DNA of 64,000 nucleotides, taken from Pisolithus tinctorius (lineage: Eukaryota > Basidiomycota > Agaricomycetes > Boletales > Pisolithaceae). A program made the translations under genes and the position numbers. The notes below the pieces were generated by a model. It was not told the DNA's origin and ran no database searches. It saw only the letters and a program-made list of their open reading frames with translations. Of this stretch, positions 25,166 to 43,690 are shown piece by piece. The stretch spans positions 52,634 to 116,633 of the forward strand of contig JANFAH010000109.1 in the NCBI GenBank assembly GCA_024663395.1, given 5' to 3'. Each line of letters opens with the position of its first letter. Position 1 is the stretch's first letter.

Positions 25166-27705
25166 ACTTGTGCCATGGAGGGCTCTGGCCTCCTTCCGGA
25201 CTGCCGCACCCACTGGAGTGATACGGAACCCTCATTCTTCATCCTCCACACAGGACTCTACTTATATCTCTGATTTGACTCAGCGCCAACGCTGTTCCTG
25301 CTCATCCAGTTTATCATGATACTCCATTCCACGCTGCACTCCATGTGCTCGTGTGACGTGCAGCGTATGCTGTTCGGACACCATCTGGCAGTGCCTGAAA
25401 TCTGTCGTCAACTTTATTTCTCTGTTGGTGACAGAGTTGCGGTGATCGCCAATTGGTAAATCGGACTTGTATCGTGTGCCGTCTTATTGCCTGCGGCGAC
25501 TCCCTATCATGATGATAAATGATAAACCGCCTTTCGCCCCTGCAATGTCAGCTTCTTTCTGCCTAATATTATTGATTCAATTTTGAACAGTTGAAACTAT
25601 ACGTGTCACACTCCCGGATCTGGTGGACGCACCCTCATTTATTGTGAGCTTCGTGAAGCTACGAAGTGATTACTGTGTGTCCTCTTGTGCTACAGCTTAA
25701 CAACAAATAGACACCGTGGACCTCGATACTCGGGGTCTTTTGTGCCCGTAGTGGCGATGCCCTCGGAAATCCTTGTTCATGATGTACAAATCAGAATGAT
25801 GCCCGGTTGCCCCGCCCCCACTCACTCAGTCATCCGCTTTCGTATGAAAGTCCGTATTAACCCGTTGTCTCAATTCGTGGACGACGCATTTCAGGACCTT
25901 CCCCTTCGGAGGCAGCACGAACTTTCCGGGCCTAAGGTTAAGCCAGGCGGAAAATTACAATAGCAACGATGCGGAAGAGTGCGAAGCTAGGGTATATCAT
26001 TTGCAAATTCATGCACACTACCAGGGTGCCTTAGGTGCCTTCGGCAGTCTCCACAGCGGTGTGGTACGAATTATGGTTTTCTCGTGAGAACTGATTTATG
26101 CACTTGATTTGCAGTACTCCGCTGAACAATTGTATCGAAGAGCCGTCTAGGAAGGTAGGCTTCCGGCATTTCCCAACGAAGCTGCACATTCCGGCCAATT
26201 GAGTTCTGAAACCTAAGTATGCAAGTTCGACCTCCTACCACCCTCGGAGGCGAGTCCTCCGCGGGCAACAGGGCACATCGTTCTACCAGGTCGTAATTGT
26301 GTAGCCCTGGATCGCCTTTGCGCCAAGCAATACCAATGCTTCTTGATGTCGCGGTCGCCCCACTACGATGTATTCCTTCAATCGAACCTCCATTTCGGTA
26401 AAGCGATTTCCCAGCTGTCTCCGTAAACTAACTTGGCTTGTGCTTGGACGATCTCCACGCGTCCGCCGCGAACCATTCGAATGAGTAGATTAACACGTTG
26501 GCTCAGTCCGCGGCGGTGACATACGGTGGGCTGGAACACGGCACGTTTAACCAAAATTCGATAAATGGTACTAATCCCTTAATGAGGCGGTTTCCAAGAT
26601 CCGAGTGATCATCGAAATGTGAGTCTGGATATGTGAACAAGTCGGCCGAGACTATATACTCGAATCCTTAACGTTGAAGAATATGTAGCTGGTGAAATTT
26701 GGAAATGGTACATTCCATCGCTGGTCCAAACGCAAAATGGAGTGCTAACCGCATCAGACTGGTCCGAATTTTCATGCTATACGTGGCGTGGAGGGAATGT
26801 GCGGCAAACAAGGTACGAGACCCTTCGCTGGGTCTGGTAGTGGGTGGATAATATACGGATCAGTCAACAACATAGACCGAATCATAACTACCCATTTTTT
26901 GCGCAAAATCTTTTTGGGCGTTGGATATCAATGAATGGGGGGATTCGGGTGGGTGGGCACGACCAAAGAGTGGTCCGGAGCAGGTCGTACATGCGGTCGG
27001 CGATGCGCGGCTCAGGAAGAGCGATATTCACCCGAGGTTGTTACACGGAAGCAACCAGTGCGCGTTGGCCATTGAAGTGCTAAGAACTTGGAAGTGATTA
27101 AATCGGGGCACTGGGTAAATGATAAGGTCCCTGTTGCTTATTGAGGAAACAGAATCCGCCCACCACTCAGAAGAGGTAAATGGTTCTACATTGCTAGTGA
27201 CTTGCAGGTTTCTGGCAACAACAAACGCGTGGCTACCTCGTTGTTCCGTTAGACATTCACAGAGCAACTTTGCACAAACACTTTGAACCAAGTTTAGGTG
27301 GCACCGTTCGCTAACGGCCGAATTATGCCTGTCGGGGGATTCCCGCCAGTAGCAGGTCGGTGAACCAGTGTTTAAAAGATACGTTTCACTTGAAACCCGA
27401 TCTGCATGTGTTCATTGTCCATGGATCGCTCGGTGGTCTCGGCTCTGGCAAACTTCTGTAATACTATGCTGTACGACCAGTGACTGACTGCCTGCCAATA
27501 GTCCAACGTTATCCTGGATGCGTACGTACGTTTGTATGACACCCTAATAGTCGGGTTTCGAATTGTGCCGGTGGAAGCGAAAAAGCATGCTGTCGTACAC
27601 CGATCCCACTCACCGATTGCTGTTTATGACCCGGAAATTTGGAGTAATAGGGAACGAGGATGTCTCGGAGATGATGTGAAGTTGGGTTTGTGACGCAGAA
27701 TGTGT
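25166..27705. other. gene-poor stretch, nothing recognised
   Basis: About 2.5 kb of sequence with short random-looking frames only. I saw no protein, tRNA-like fold or repeat that I could defend. Confidence 0.3.
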
Positions 27706-27788
27706 GCCCTCGTTGTCTAATGGTTATGACGTCAGACTTCTAAACTAGTGGTATCTGGAGGTTGTGGGTTCGAGTCCCACCGGGGGCT
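27706..27788 (+). tRNA. tRNA-Arg(TCT) with a short intron
   Basis: The acceptor strand GCCCTCG pairs with CGGGGGC (27781-27787). The D arm holds AATGGTTA. The anticodon stem TCAGA pairs with TCTGG around the loop CTTCTA..A, giving anticodon TCT. The T arm is GTGGG-TTCGAGT-CCCAC. An insert of about 10 nt (AACTAGTGGT) lies one base 3' of the anticodon, the canonical position of nuclear tRNA introns. A T-rich tract starts at about 27,792, fitting a Pol III terminator. It decodes AGA (and AGG by wobble). Confidence 0.9.
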
Positions 27789-29290
27789 AATTACTTTTAC
27801 AAATTTTTATTGACCTCCGTCATTTCTTTCTGTGATCTGGTGTCAACTGTGAAAAGCACAATGTATTCATACGTAGTGAAGAAGTTACGCACGTATCAAA
27901 GCGCTTGATAACGCACGAGTTGCATGACAGAACTAATCTTTTTTGGGCTCAATGAAGGGACACGTAAAATTGCAGTCATAGACAACGTGTTGAATCTTAT
28001 TGATCGACCACATGCTGGTCTGCCTGATCGCACCATGACTTTTTCATTTGCACTTGGTCGCCTGCTGTGTGATTGGTCATAGCGATGTTGGCTTCCCCGC
28101 GGCACATGGTGACCTTTGTTTCCGCTCTTCCCTTTCCGCTTCGGTGTTGGCTGTCCTTGCTACCTGCGAAAGAAAGCGTCCGAATCGGAATCGATCATTT
28201 TGGGGAAGAGCACAATCATTCCCGTGCTTTCGTCATTGGCGTTGGAGCCACGTTGATTGGTGCCGTCACCAGACCGCAGACCCACGGCTTGGAGGGTAGG
28301 CCATATGATCCTCCATGTAATGGGCGTGTCCTGTATATTTGATCTCCGTAGGTCGGCCGATCAGGTAGACCGTTTGGCGGTCGTCCCGGACTCAGGTCGA
28401 GCACATTCTTCAGCATCGTTCATGTTTACCTTGCCATTTTGCCTATGCATTTTCTAAGTTGCTCCGACATGTTCGGAGTGCAAGTCCAGGTTCGTGATGA
28501 CCCCCTGGATAACGCAGGAAGATATGGTAAATCCTTTTACCTCAAGTGTCAGTACAGTGGCGATTCGATCGATACTGTGGCCTTGCACGCGGTTTGAGCA
28601 CGTTTGACACACTGCCTGCAAATCTTAGTACGGAATCTCACCATCCAGCAAAGTAAATGACTACGCTGCAGGCAGCCTTCCTTAAAAGCGATCACCTTCC
28701 ACGCCACAAACAAGACAGGCGGGCCGCCATGAATCTCCACTGCTTGGGGAGGGAAGTTGAGCCTCGTGTCTTCAGCTGGCCCTCCCTGTGTGTGCACGAG
28801 GGCAATTGGAATAAATTAATAATACCTGTTTGATTCCGCTGAGCAATCTTCGCGCCTGCACTTGGCTCCAAGGGGATCGGGGGTTGCCGCGAACATCAAT
28901 AGCACAGGATCTTGAAGATACTTTACCTGATAGGGTGTTGTGTGGGCCCCTGTCCCACTTCCTTGTCTGCGACCACCTACTGGTATCGCATTTGTTATCT
29001 GGTGCATTGTCTTTGACAATTGATGTCCATCGTAGTCAGGAACGTCCCAGGAACGTCAGAGAGATCCACAAGTTGGGCGCTGAAAAAGCGCGGAAGCATT
29101 GTAAGGAAACTCCGCGAAACTGACCAGCATTCCCACGCCGAAGCCCAGCTGCACGCACGATAACTCGGTGCGCAATTTGAATGCCCGCTCCCACATTCCA
29201 AGGAGTGTACGTGACAAGGCTTGGCCACTTACAATACTCTACAGGTTTTCAAACAGACGGTTTCAGCACTTCCTGCATTCCTACACTGAA
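27789..29290. other. intergenic, upstream of the KDM5-type gene
   Basis: About 1.5 kb. T-rich just after the tRNA; otherwise no recognised feature. It should contain the promoter and 5' UTR of the demethylase gene. An upstream non-coding exon cannot be excluded, because the chosen ATG lies in a longer open frame that starts at 29168. Confidence 0.3.
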
Positions 29291-35340
<6,050 letters not shown>

Positions 35341-35686
35341 ACTCATTTTTTGTGCTTGTCTTGACTTGTATGCGTCCTCCGTGTGTTCTGCTTTCTTGCA
35401 ATTACGTTAGCGTGTATTAAATAAATCTTCGGGATGACTGTTTGGCATATATAGGTCTAGTTTCGTTTTGGAACTGGAATGGCTATGCTACAATGCACCA
35501 ACGAGTGCTGCAATTATGTATGTGTTGAAGGAGTATCGAATGAATATAACAGATACGACACCCACGTAGTGTGCCTGGTCTCGTGAATCACCTATTGTAA
35601 TACTTCATAAAACGCCGAACGACAGGTGACATGTAGTCAAGTATGACCGTCCGAAAATAAATCATATGAAAGACAGGGGGGAAGCA
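35341..35686. other. convergent intergenic region
   Basis: 346 bp between the demethylase stop and the CorA-type transporter stop, AT-rich. It holds the 3' ends of both transcripts and nothing else recognisable. Confidence 0.35.
35420..35425 (+). promoter_or_regulatory. candidate polyadenylation signal AATAAA
   Basis: A canonical AATAAA lies about 80 bp after the demethylase stop at 35340, a plausible 3' UTR distance. Fungal signals are loose, so this is suggestive only. Confidence 0.4.
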
Positions 35687-38270
35687 TCACCGTCTCATAA
35701 ATTTATACGTCGTATAACCGCCAATCACAGCGAATGCAGCGAGCGCCGCAACAATAGAACTGAACCATGCGTAACCCTCCTGTGCAGATCCCATGGGCAA
35801 AGAACAACTGACAACGTAGAAATCACGTACCGTGATATCTTGCCCTGGTACATGGACGTTCATTCCCCACAGACCTGCCCGGCAATTTATATTATTCTTA
35901 GTTCACCGGAATGCAAATCAAGTACCGACCCGTTACAAGGTTCATGGGTATAAGAATCGTACCCAAAGCAGTCAGCTTCGAAAGGACGTCATTGATCTGG
36001 TTATTTGCATCGGTCATCTCGATAGAAATCTGAGCCAGGTAGTTCGAATGCGAGCGGGACAGAATTTTTTCGTAGTGGTTCAAGTTTTGAGTCATTGTAA
36101 TAAGATGATCCTGTAGATCAATTAATATTTTTTCTGATCCCACTGGCAGGAAAAATGCCAAACTTGTATATCGGACTAGGTACAATCCCTATGTCCATTT
36201 ACCGTCAGCATCGAACACCGTGAGAGGCAAACAACTGAAAAAAGCTTACAATATCTGACGTTGGTGCCACTCTCCAGTTTTCATTACACCTCTTTGCGAG
36301 CCCCTTGACAACGTCTGCCTTGCTACCCATAAGTCTCAGAAGGCCAAGTACTTTTCTCCTGCATAGCCCGATCCGGCGCAACATGTCGCTCTGCTCCGTG
36401 TCCTTCAGGATAAGCACGAGTTCGTCGATTGAGTCAACCTCATACTCGATCGATTGAATAAGCGGTCCAAAGGCGTCGGTAATATCAGTCAATCAGTGCA
36501 TACGAAATCCAATCAGACGTGACATTTATGTAATCCTTCAGCTGTTTGATGCGCCGGCGGACGTTTTGCGGATGTGGAGTTGGCCGAAAATGGAACTGTG
36601 GGAAATAACGATGGTTGGCTGATAAGGCAACGTAGAATAATTTGCCGACTCACCGATAAGATGCCTTCTCGAAAGACCACGATATACATATTCAACGGTT
36701 CCAGGTATGTGGGACCATAGGGATCCTGATCGAAGCTGCGAAAACAAACGAGGTAATAATTCCGGAATAGTTCAATTTTTTCTCGAGTTTCCTCCATTTG
36801 GATGTCTTCAGTGGTCAGGGGGTGGATGCCAAATACCTGCGGCGGGGCAGAAATAGCGCAACTCAGCAAGATACCTGATATCGTCTTGACATAAGATTCG
36901 TACCTTGCTAAGAACATTCATCTCCTCATCGGTGGGGCTCAGAACATCGAGCCACCATGTGCTTGCTTCATAATCACCTCCGCTACTTCCGATCGGCTTT
37001 CCAGGGTCCCCTGGAGGTTTCTCGCTTCTGCGGTTAGAACCGCTGTTGCTTTGACGGCCTAATGGACCCCCTGAACCGCCCGGAATCGTCAAACGGTTGG
37101 ACCATACGTTGGAAGAACCACGAGAATGGGGGCAAACATACCTTTAAAGGTGCTCCCCTCAGATGGTATAGATATTCCTGTAAATAAATCCTGGAAAGAC
37201 TGTCCCTCAGCGGGTAGTTCCGATAGATTTCTAGCATGGATTGTAGCTGACAGAGAATTAGAGTAGAATGAGAATCTGTACGGTCTGTCATCAACAGGAG
37301 CCATGATCCCGCTGACGGAATTGATGTTTTCAGGGGCGTATGGCTGACAGATTGTCGAGAGATTATCGGAGGACGGGACGGTGCTGAGTTGTCCCTCGGC
37401 CATGAGATGTGCTGGAAATCGGGAAACAGGCTCGTTCCGATGGTCGAAAGGGACCATTTTCCCCCGTGTGACTCTGCGGTGGGAGCGAGGAATTGGACTA
37501 CTCTGGCTCAGCTTGCGGTGACGACCGCCTACACGCAGGTTTGGGGGTGATTGTGCGTTAGAAGGCTCAATGCCAGTCTTTGATAGATCCGTTTGGGAAG
37601 ATGGTTGCCCTGCATCACCGACTTGACCTTCAGCTGGTTTGTTGTGTCTAAACGGAGGCGGCTCACTACCGAACGTTGTGCCTTGATTAGCTTTTTCCTC
37701 TGAGGAAAAACTCTCCAGAAGGTTAAAATCAAAGACGGAGCGGAAAGAATTGGCGTGATAACTCGGTAGACCTGTCATCGATGTCGATGCATCCTCGTGG
37801 TGAGCTGGATTGTAACGCCCCTCCGGTGTGTCTAGCAGGGCGTGGTTACGAGCTTGATCGAGGTTACTAAGCTCAGCGTCAGCTGGTCTCACTGCATGGA
37901 GTGGTTCTTCAGACACCCCGCTGACATCCTGGTCGAGGGGGTGGATACCATCATCGTGAGCGATACCAAAAGCGTGTTGCTCCGAAGTGTTAAGGAGAAA
38001 GGAGGGTTCCATCTCCTCCCTTAGCGGAGGTTCGTAGTGAGAAGGAGAGACCATAGTCTCTCTGCGCGCACGAGAAAGTTGCAAGGCCATGTCTACATCC
38101 ATGGCTCTTTGCCGTTCCCGAGAATCAGGGTCATTGTGGTCAAGGGAAAGGGGATAGACTGGTTGACGTGCGCGGGAGCTTGGTTCCACTGAGTCGGATT
38201 GGCTACCGCTGTCTCTTCTACGTCGTGCAATGGGACTGCCTCTGACAGAGATGGGGGAGCTCGAAAGCAC
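35687..38270 (-). CDS. CorA-family magnesium transporter (Alr1/Mnr2 type)
   Basis: Exons 38270-37142, 37070-36904, 36836-36654, 36595-36250, 36188-35930, 35874-35831, 35779-35687. A ~375-residue Ser-rich cytosolic N-terminus leads to RPYRFSFYSNSLSATIHARN. The CorA core follows: STWWLDVLSPTDEEMNVL, VFGIHPLTTEDIQMEETREK, DAFGPLIQSIEYEVDSIDE, ENWRVAP and TMTQNLNHYEKILSRSHSNY. The signature GLWGMNVHVPGQ lies between two membrane helices, and the end is KFMRR. The GMN motif is the selectivity mark of CorA/Alr/Mnr Mg2+ channels; Mnr2 is vacuolar and Alr1 plasma-membrane, and I cannot tell which applies. One surplus base near 36,486 splits ALID from DITDAF. The true start is unsure: the open frame has no ATG at its head, and a TTTTCAG acceptor lies just upstream, so a 5' exon is likely. 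Confidence 0.8.
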
Positions 38271-39676
38271 GGGTATATCACGCGGCGACGGTCATCTACT
38301 GAAAATGCAACGGATCATATAAAGATTTGTATGCCATTGATACGATGCCGTGGCAAGAAGGTAAAAATTAACGGCACCTTGGGATACGCTTGGACGAACC
38401 AGGTGTGCTGCTGGTTACTGTTATTTTGTGCTGCCCTCGGAGGAGAATACTACGGAGACGCCGGACAGACGGTCGCATTCCATATGATGTACAACGTCAT
38501 GTCACGTGCCCACCTGACGAGTGCGGTTCTCACTTGGTGCCTCACTCAACTGCCCCCCCAGCTGACTTACGGAATGATCCATTAATCCTCCTGCAATGTA
38601 TGCTGGAGGACAAATAGACAGGTGAGATTTTTTAAAGAATGAAAATCTATGGAGATAAATTCTGTGAGCAGGGGACATATAACGACATGGACCAGGCCAT
38701 TAATACCTTCCTCGGCTGCGTTGAAGTTTCTCAATGCTGGTACTTCATCTCCCATGCTCACAAACGTACTCGTTGAGCGGTTGTCAGGCCCATTAGTCAA
38801 AAACGTAGTCCCCTAGTTTTCGCCACCCCCTTGTTCTTAAGGATCTAAACCAAGGCGAACGGGGAGAAACGACCGTTCTGGCCCTTGGACCACTCATCTT
38901 ATCGGCCGAAATTTCCGCTTCCTCGCAGACAAATCATGTCGCCAACAAGGCGAATAATGTACAAACGTTCTGGACTTGAAGTATCCGATTTTTGGGCGGT
39001 CGGTTTTGCGGTCCGCATCACTTCATCGGCAATTGGAACGAGACGTATTAAGGCGGTCATCAGACTCAAGCATGGACGTATTCAAGTAATAACTGAGCTT
39101 TGGAGTCTTGACTAGCTCAGGATATCTTCTCAGGAGTCAGCGTTGCTGACATGACAAAATAACGATCAGCTGCTCTCCGAGGATGACAGTACAATACCCG
39201 TGACTAAATTTCTTGATGCAGGTATACAGTCTTCCGCCATAATCCTATAGCTCCACAGTTGAGCGCGAAGTACAACTACAGACAAGGGACATTTCTTTCC
39301 AGTCAGGCCCAGCGGTGTCGTGTGACCTGTCATATCATCGTGTAGACCGGGTCTCGGGCCACACCCGCTGCAAAATCCCAAAGCCGAACGGCAGGGACAA
39401 ATCACGATGCGAGCCCCCCCGAATTCGCTAACCCTACAGTCTACTACTGGACATGTGTAAAGCACTGTTTCTGGTGATCCCCAGGTCACGACGGTGCTCG
39501 CCTAATACTTTGACTTATTACTAACTCAGGATCAGACCTCCACGACTATGCCCCGGCTCCCGTACTCGGAACCAGTTCGCGCAGGGTTCCGGAACAGGCT
39601 TGCGAGTACCGGAGTTTCTTCATATCCCAGGCTAAACGAACTGGCTGACAACCGCATGGATCAAAGCATGGATATA
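38271..39676. other. intergenic, nothing firm
   Basis: About 1.4 kb. It may include a missing 5' exon and promoter of the CorA-type transporter near 38,290-38,400. No other product is recognised. Confidence 0.3.
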
Positions 39677-39950
39677 GGTTGCCCCTTACGCCAAGAGGTG
39701 ATACAGTATGTACATGTTCTGCAGTTTGTACATACCATGATACATAAATAGAAAGTTGCTTGAACTTAGATCGGCGTCATCACTCCCTCTAAAAATTCAC
39801 GCTGTGTGCTGGTTGCTCCATACGCCAAGATGTGATACGTGTGCACATACTATGAACTGATGATGATACCTTCACATATATAGAACACCTAGACAAGTTG
39901 CTTGTACTACTTAGAACGACGTCGTCACTCCTCTAAAAATCACATTGTGC
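39677..39950. repeat. diverged direct tandem repeat, 2 x ~137 bp
   Basis: Copy 1 (39677-39810) and copy 2 (39811-39950) share, in order, GGTTGCYCC..TACGCCAAGA, GTGATAC, CATAC, ATGATAC, a GTTGCTTG..ACTTAGA block, a CG-rich GTCRTCACTC block and CTCTAAAAAT. They differ by substitutions and small gaps. No open frame is conserved between them. Confidence 0.7.
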
Positions 39951-40038
39951 ACTTCACATGCAAAAACTAATAATAAAACTACGAATGCGGAACGCCAAAT
40001 TAGAGTCGAAAGCTGACGCTGAAGCACCTGGACTTCGA

Positions 40039-43000
40039 TCATTGGAAAGGATTAACAAAAATAACTTCGATTACGTAAGACACCACGATGATGCCTACTA
40101 CCACATCCCAAAATAACAAAAAGGCGATCTGAACGTTCGCAACGTCGTATACCAAATACACCGATCTGCCACCGACCACGAATGATACAAGGCCAACGAC
40201 GAGAAAATCCCCATCTCGGAGATATCCCCCTCCAATTCCTGCGTGTGCAATCAATGAACTGACTCCAGGAGAAAATAAAAATAGCAAAAAAAAGTGGTGA
40301 CCGTAAAACACTCACCTCGTATCCAGCACATGACCTCGTCCGAGGTAATCCACTAGCCATAGAATCGGTAAGACCTTGAGCACGTTATGATCGCCATTGA
40401 AAGGGGTAGTATACCCCGCAGTCAACAACGTCCGCACCCACACGGCCAGAACCGGAGCGGTCAGAGGCAGTAGCCAGGTTAAGAATAGTAGAATGTGTGC
40501 GTTCTGGTATACTAGAGCATATGGGGGTGTCGGCTTTCCCCCGCCTGGCATCGTACCACGAGAGGTGTTTAGGGTAGAAAAAGTTTCGGCGATTCCATCT
40601 TCTGTGGGTTCTCTAGACCCGCCGTCTTCGCGCTGTGGCCGAAGAGGTATCGCTTCGATAGGGGTATCCATCGTGGTTGGAGTCCGATTCCAAGGACGTT
40701 CGTCTTGGGGGTGCACTGCACAGTTTAACAACTGGATGACCCAGCATCCCAGGAATGCCACTTGCCATGGCACAAACAAGAAAATGAAAAGGAGCACAAG
40801 CACCATGGAAAAGACAGTACTGCGTCTCAGACCTGAATCTTCAGGCCTTCTACTGCAACCGCCCACAATCTCTCAGTCCACCAACGACACGCGGGACGTA
40901 CGGAGGGGCGCTTACCTAGGTACGACACGCTATCGCTACGAACCTTAGCGGCCACATCAAAAGCCGGAGCACCCACCAGCTCAAACACACCAATCCCGAT
41001 GCGAGGCCCACAAGAAATACCGCCAGCAAACTGGCAAGTAGTCCCAACTCCCCACTCAGACCCAAATACCACTTATGACTCAGAGGAAGTAAAGCGATGA
41101 GCGCCGCAACACCCATGAGTTGGGGCATCACTCTCCTTACGAAGGTTTCCAATGATTCTGATACACTATGCGGCTGAGCGGCAGAAGTGCTGCCACGCTT
41201 GGAAGAGCACAACTGAGACAATACCTACGCAAAAACTGAGAAGTGTCGTAGGATATCGCTGTCCCGAGCCTTCCTAGTGTTCCCCACCAGTCAAGAGTGA
41301 GGCTGAGACCGACGGGGTCCGCACAATCATAACCAGTATGAGTATATCGTAAGATTCAGCCCGTGGTGCTCCGGGATTAAACTCGAGCGACAGTGACGTA
41401 GGGCGCAGGTGGAGTGTGAATGGAGCCATACGGGATTCATCGTAGTCTGAGGGGATAATAGTGGACCTCTGAAGGTTGTGAGACGTGCATGAGCAGAGGT
41501 GGGAAAATTGCATCTTAATATACCGGAGGGTCAGAAAGTGTATAACGATACAGCAACGATAGAACGCTTACCTGCGCACGAGGAAGAATCCGTGAAGTCG
41601 GGAACAAGTTTATACACGAGAAGAGCGTTGAGGGGTACACGCGAGATATGGACGTGAGTCCTCAGTCCTCCTTCCCCGCCTGCAGTCGTTAGTGGTATAT
41701 GCACAGTACCGAGGATCAAATCTGTGAAGGGGAAAGCTTCGTCAGATACATCTGCGCGACACGGGTAGCCTCGGAGATCACGGATGGACAGTACCTGAAA
41801 GACTGACGACGTCCCGCTTCACAATTTCCCTACGATCAAATCCACCGACAACCCATCCTCCTCCCTCTTGCCCACCCGCATTTATACTGACCCCTATCCA
41901 TCCCCGCACGTCGGAAGAAATTTCACCCTCAAACAAAACAACACCCTCGCTCTCGTCGGACCCTTCGTTCGGTACCGGGAACGGTCTTCCTGGGAGCGGA
42001 CTCGGGAGAAGCTTCAATACATTAGGCCGCAAGGGCGTGCACAGTCGTCGGAACAGACAGTTCTGCACCATCTGTTCTCGCTGGTGATGGAACACAGAGC
42101 TGAATGGAGACTTGCAAGTCCGGCGCATGATGCGGTGCGATGCTGGAGATAGCTCCTCTGGAGACATACAATACGAACGTCCTTGGTCCTTCACCATCGG
42201 CACGCACCAAGGGCAAAAGATACGTCCGCTTGCCATGCGGATTTTTCAGCACGAGATGCATCCCCTGCGGGAGAAGTTTCATACGTTCCATGGCGCTAAC
42301 TCGACATTTTCCTCATCTGACACGGGCACGCCATCTCCCAACCACCGATCCAATACTCTCCCTCGCTGGGCTGCCACTGCGTCGCGTGCAGAAACAGCAC
42401 CACCCAGCTCGAGTGCCGCCTCGAGCGACGCGCCACCTCACCTGGTGGCACCACACCATCTCAAGGTGCCCGACGCCCGTCCACGTGCCCTGCAATGCAG
42501 ATGTGAACACCGTTCTCCTGTACAACCCACCCGATGGCTGGTCTGAGTCCCGGATCACGCATGATTCCGACAAGACGAGCGTGTCCGTGGCGCCACCGCA
42601 CAACGATAGAATGGGGGTCTCATCTTCCCGCAGAATTCGACTATTTCGCGCGTATATTTCCTCGATACGAGAGTCGAACCGTACGGGCGGAGCATGTGCG
42701 GAGTAGACATTGTTATAAGGGCGATATGTCGGGAGAGGGGAGAAGTGCGGTACCCACGATGCCGCCCACGGAATGACCCATGACGATGATCTGGGTATTC
42801 GGTGGGTATCGCGAGAGAATATATCTGATCGCTGCGGCGGTATAGGCGATCTGGGAATCGAGCGTAGGTCCGTGGAAGGCAGAAAAGTCCTCATTGAAGT
42901 CCACTGTCGTTCGTTATACAGTAGAAGACTGATGTATGTACATGGGACACTTACCAGCATAAAAATCTACCGGTTTGATCCCCCGTCCGTTGAACTCGCT

Positions 43001-43411
43001 CGAAATGACGAATGGAGAGGAAAAGTATTGTCGTGCAGCAGAGGAAGCGATCGAGCGTACTTGGTGTGACGAGCCTGCGCTCCATGTATGAACAGAGCTG
43101 GTACCCCGACGGGCTAATCCGCCAGTGTAAGGTGGCCATTGAACCACCGACAAAGCTGCGGAACAACTCACCTGGCTAGGCTCCCATCCTACTTCCCTGT
43201 ATAACCAGAGGGTGTACCGGTTCGCAAGCGGTGTCCAGGACGTATTGAATTCTGATTGGAGAAGGTAAGAGGGGGACATCCATGACATGCGACATCCTTG
43301 GGGGGACACTAGCCGTGATGCATCGGACAGGGCGAGGTAGACGGCGTAGACGGTCACCAGAGCCAGAATGCTCAGCATCGCCGACATGCTCATCGTCACC
43401 GTCTTTACCAT
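40039..43411 (-). CDS. PGAP1/Bst1 GPI inositol-deacylase, with mixed frame breaks
   Basis: ER enzyme that removes the acyl chain from GPI-anchor inositol before ER exit. First exons are 43411-43172, 43113-42955 and one from 42903. N-terminal helix, then PQGCRMSWMSPSYLLQ and the lipase part: VDFNEDFSAFHGPTLDSQIA, VMGHSVGGIVGTALLP (G-H-S-V-G nucleophile elbow) and GTWTGVGHLEMVWCHQVRWR. Downstream come NPHGKRTYLLPLVRADGEGP and a long multi-helix membrane domain (about 41,220-40,040) that includes ALVYQNAHILLFLTWLLPLT and VRTLLTAGYTTPF. Exon borders in the centre are not fully resolved. Literal frame breaks occur near 43,070, 42,728 and 42,690 (one base missing each) and about 42,400 (one extra), with more near 42,000. 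This gene differs from its left neighbours in showing deletions. The stop at 40041-40039 is the best estimate. Confidence 0.8.
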
Positions 43412-43690
43412 CGTGGACCCTGTCAGCTTGAAATCTCATCATCCGTTCTCTGCCGTTGTTCTTAGAGATGCCCAAACTTTTCTCTTTCGTGACACGTCTG
43501 ATATTGAATGTTCTTATTCACCCCCTATACCAAGACATGTATGGTTGACCGTGCCGTACGGTATAATAGCAGAACATAGAGAAAAAAAAAGGCGGAATGC
43601 GAGAGGTAAGAGTGATGCTAGTAATATGGACGGTGGTAGGAACTCTGTATCCTAACTGATCGTGACGAGGGTGACAAGACGAAACCGGGT

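Noticed and set aside
22725..29290. CRISPR array or prokaryotic element in the gene desert
   Set aside because: No regular spaced repeats, and the genome is clearly eukaryotic.
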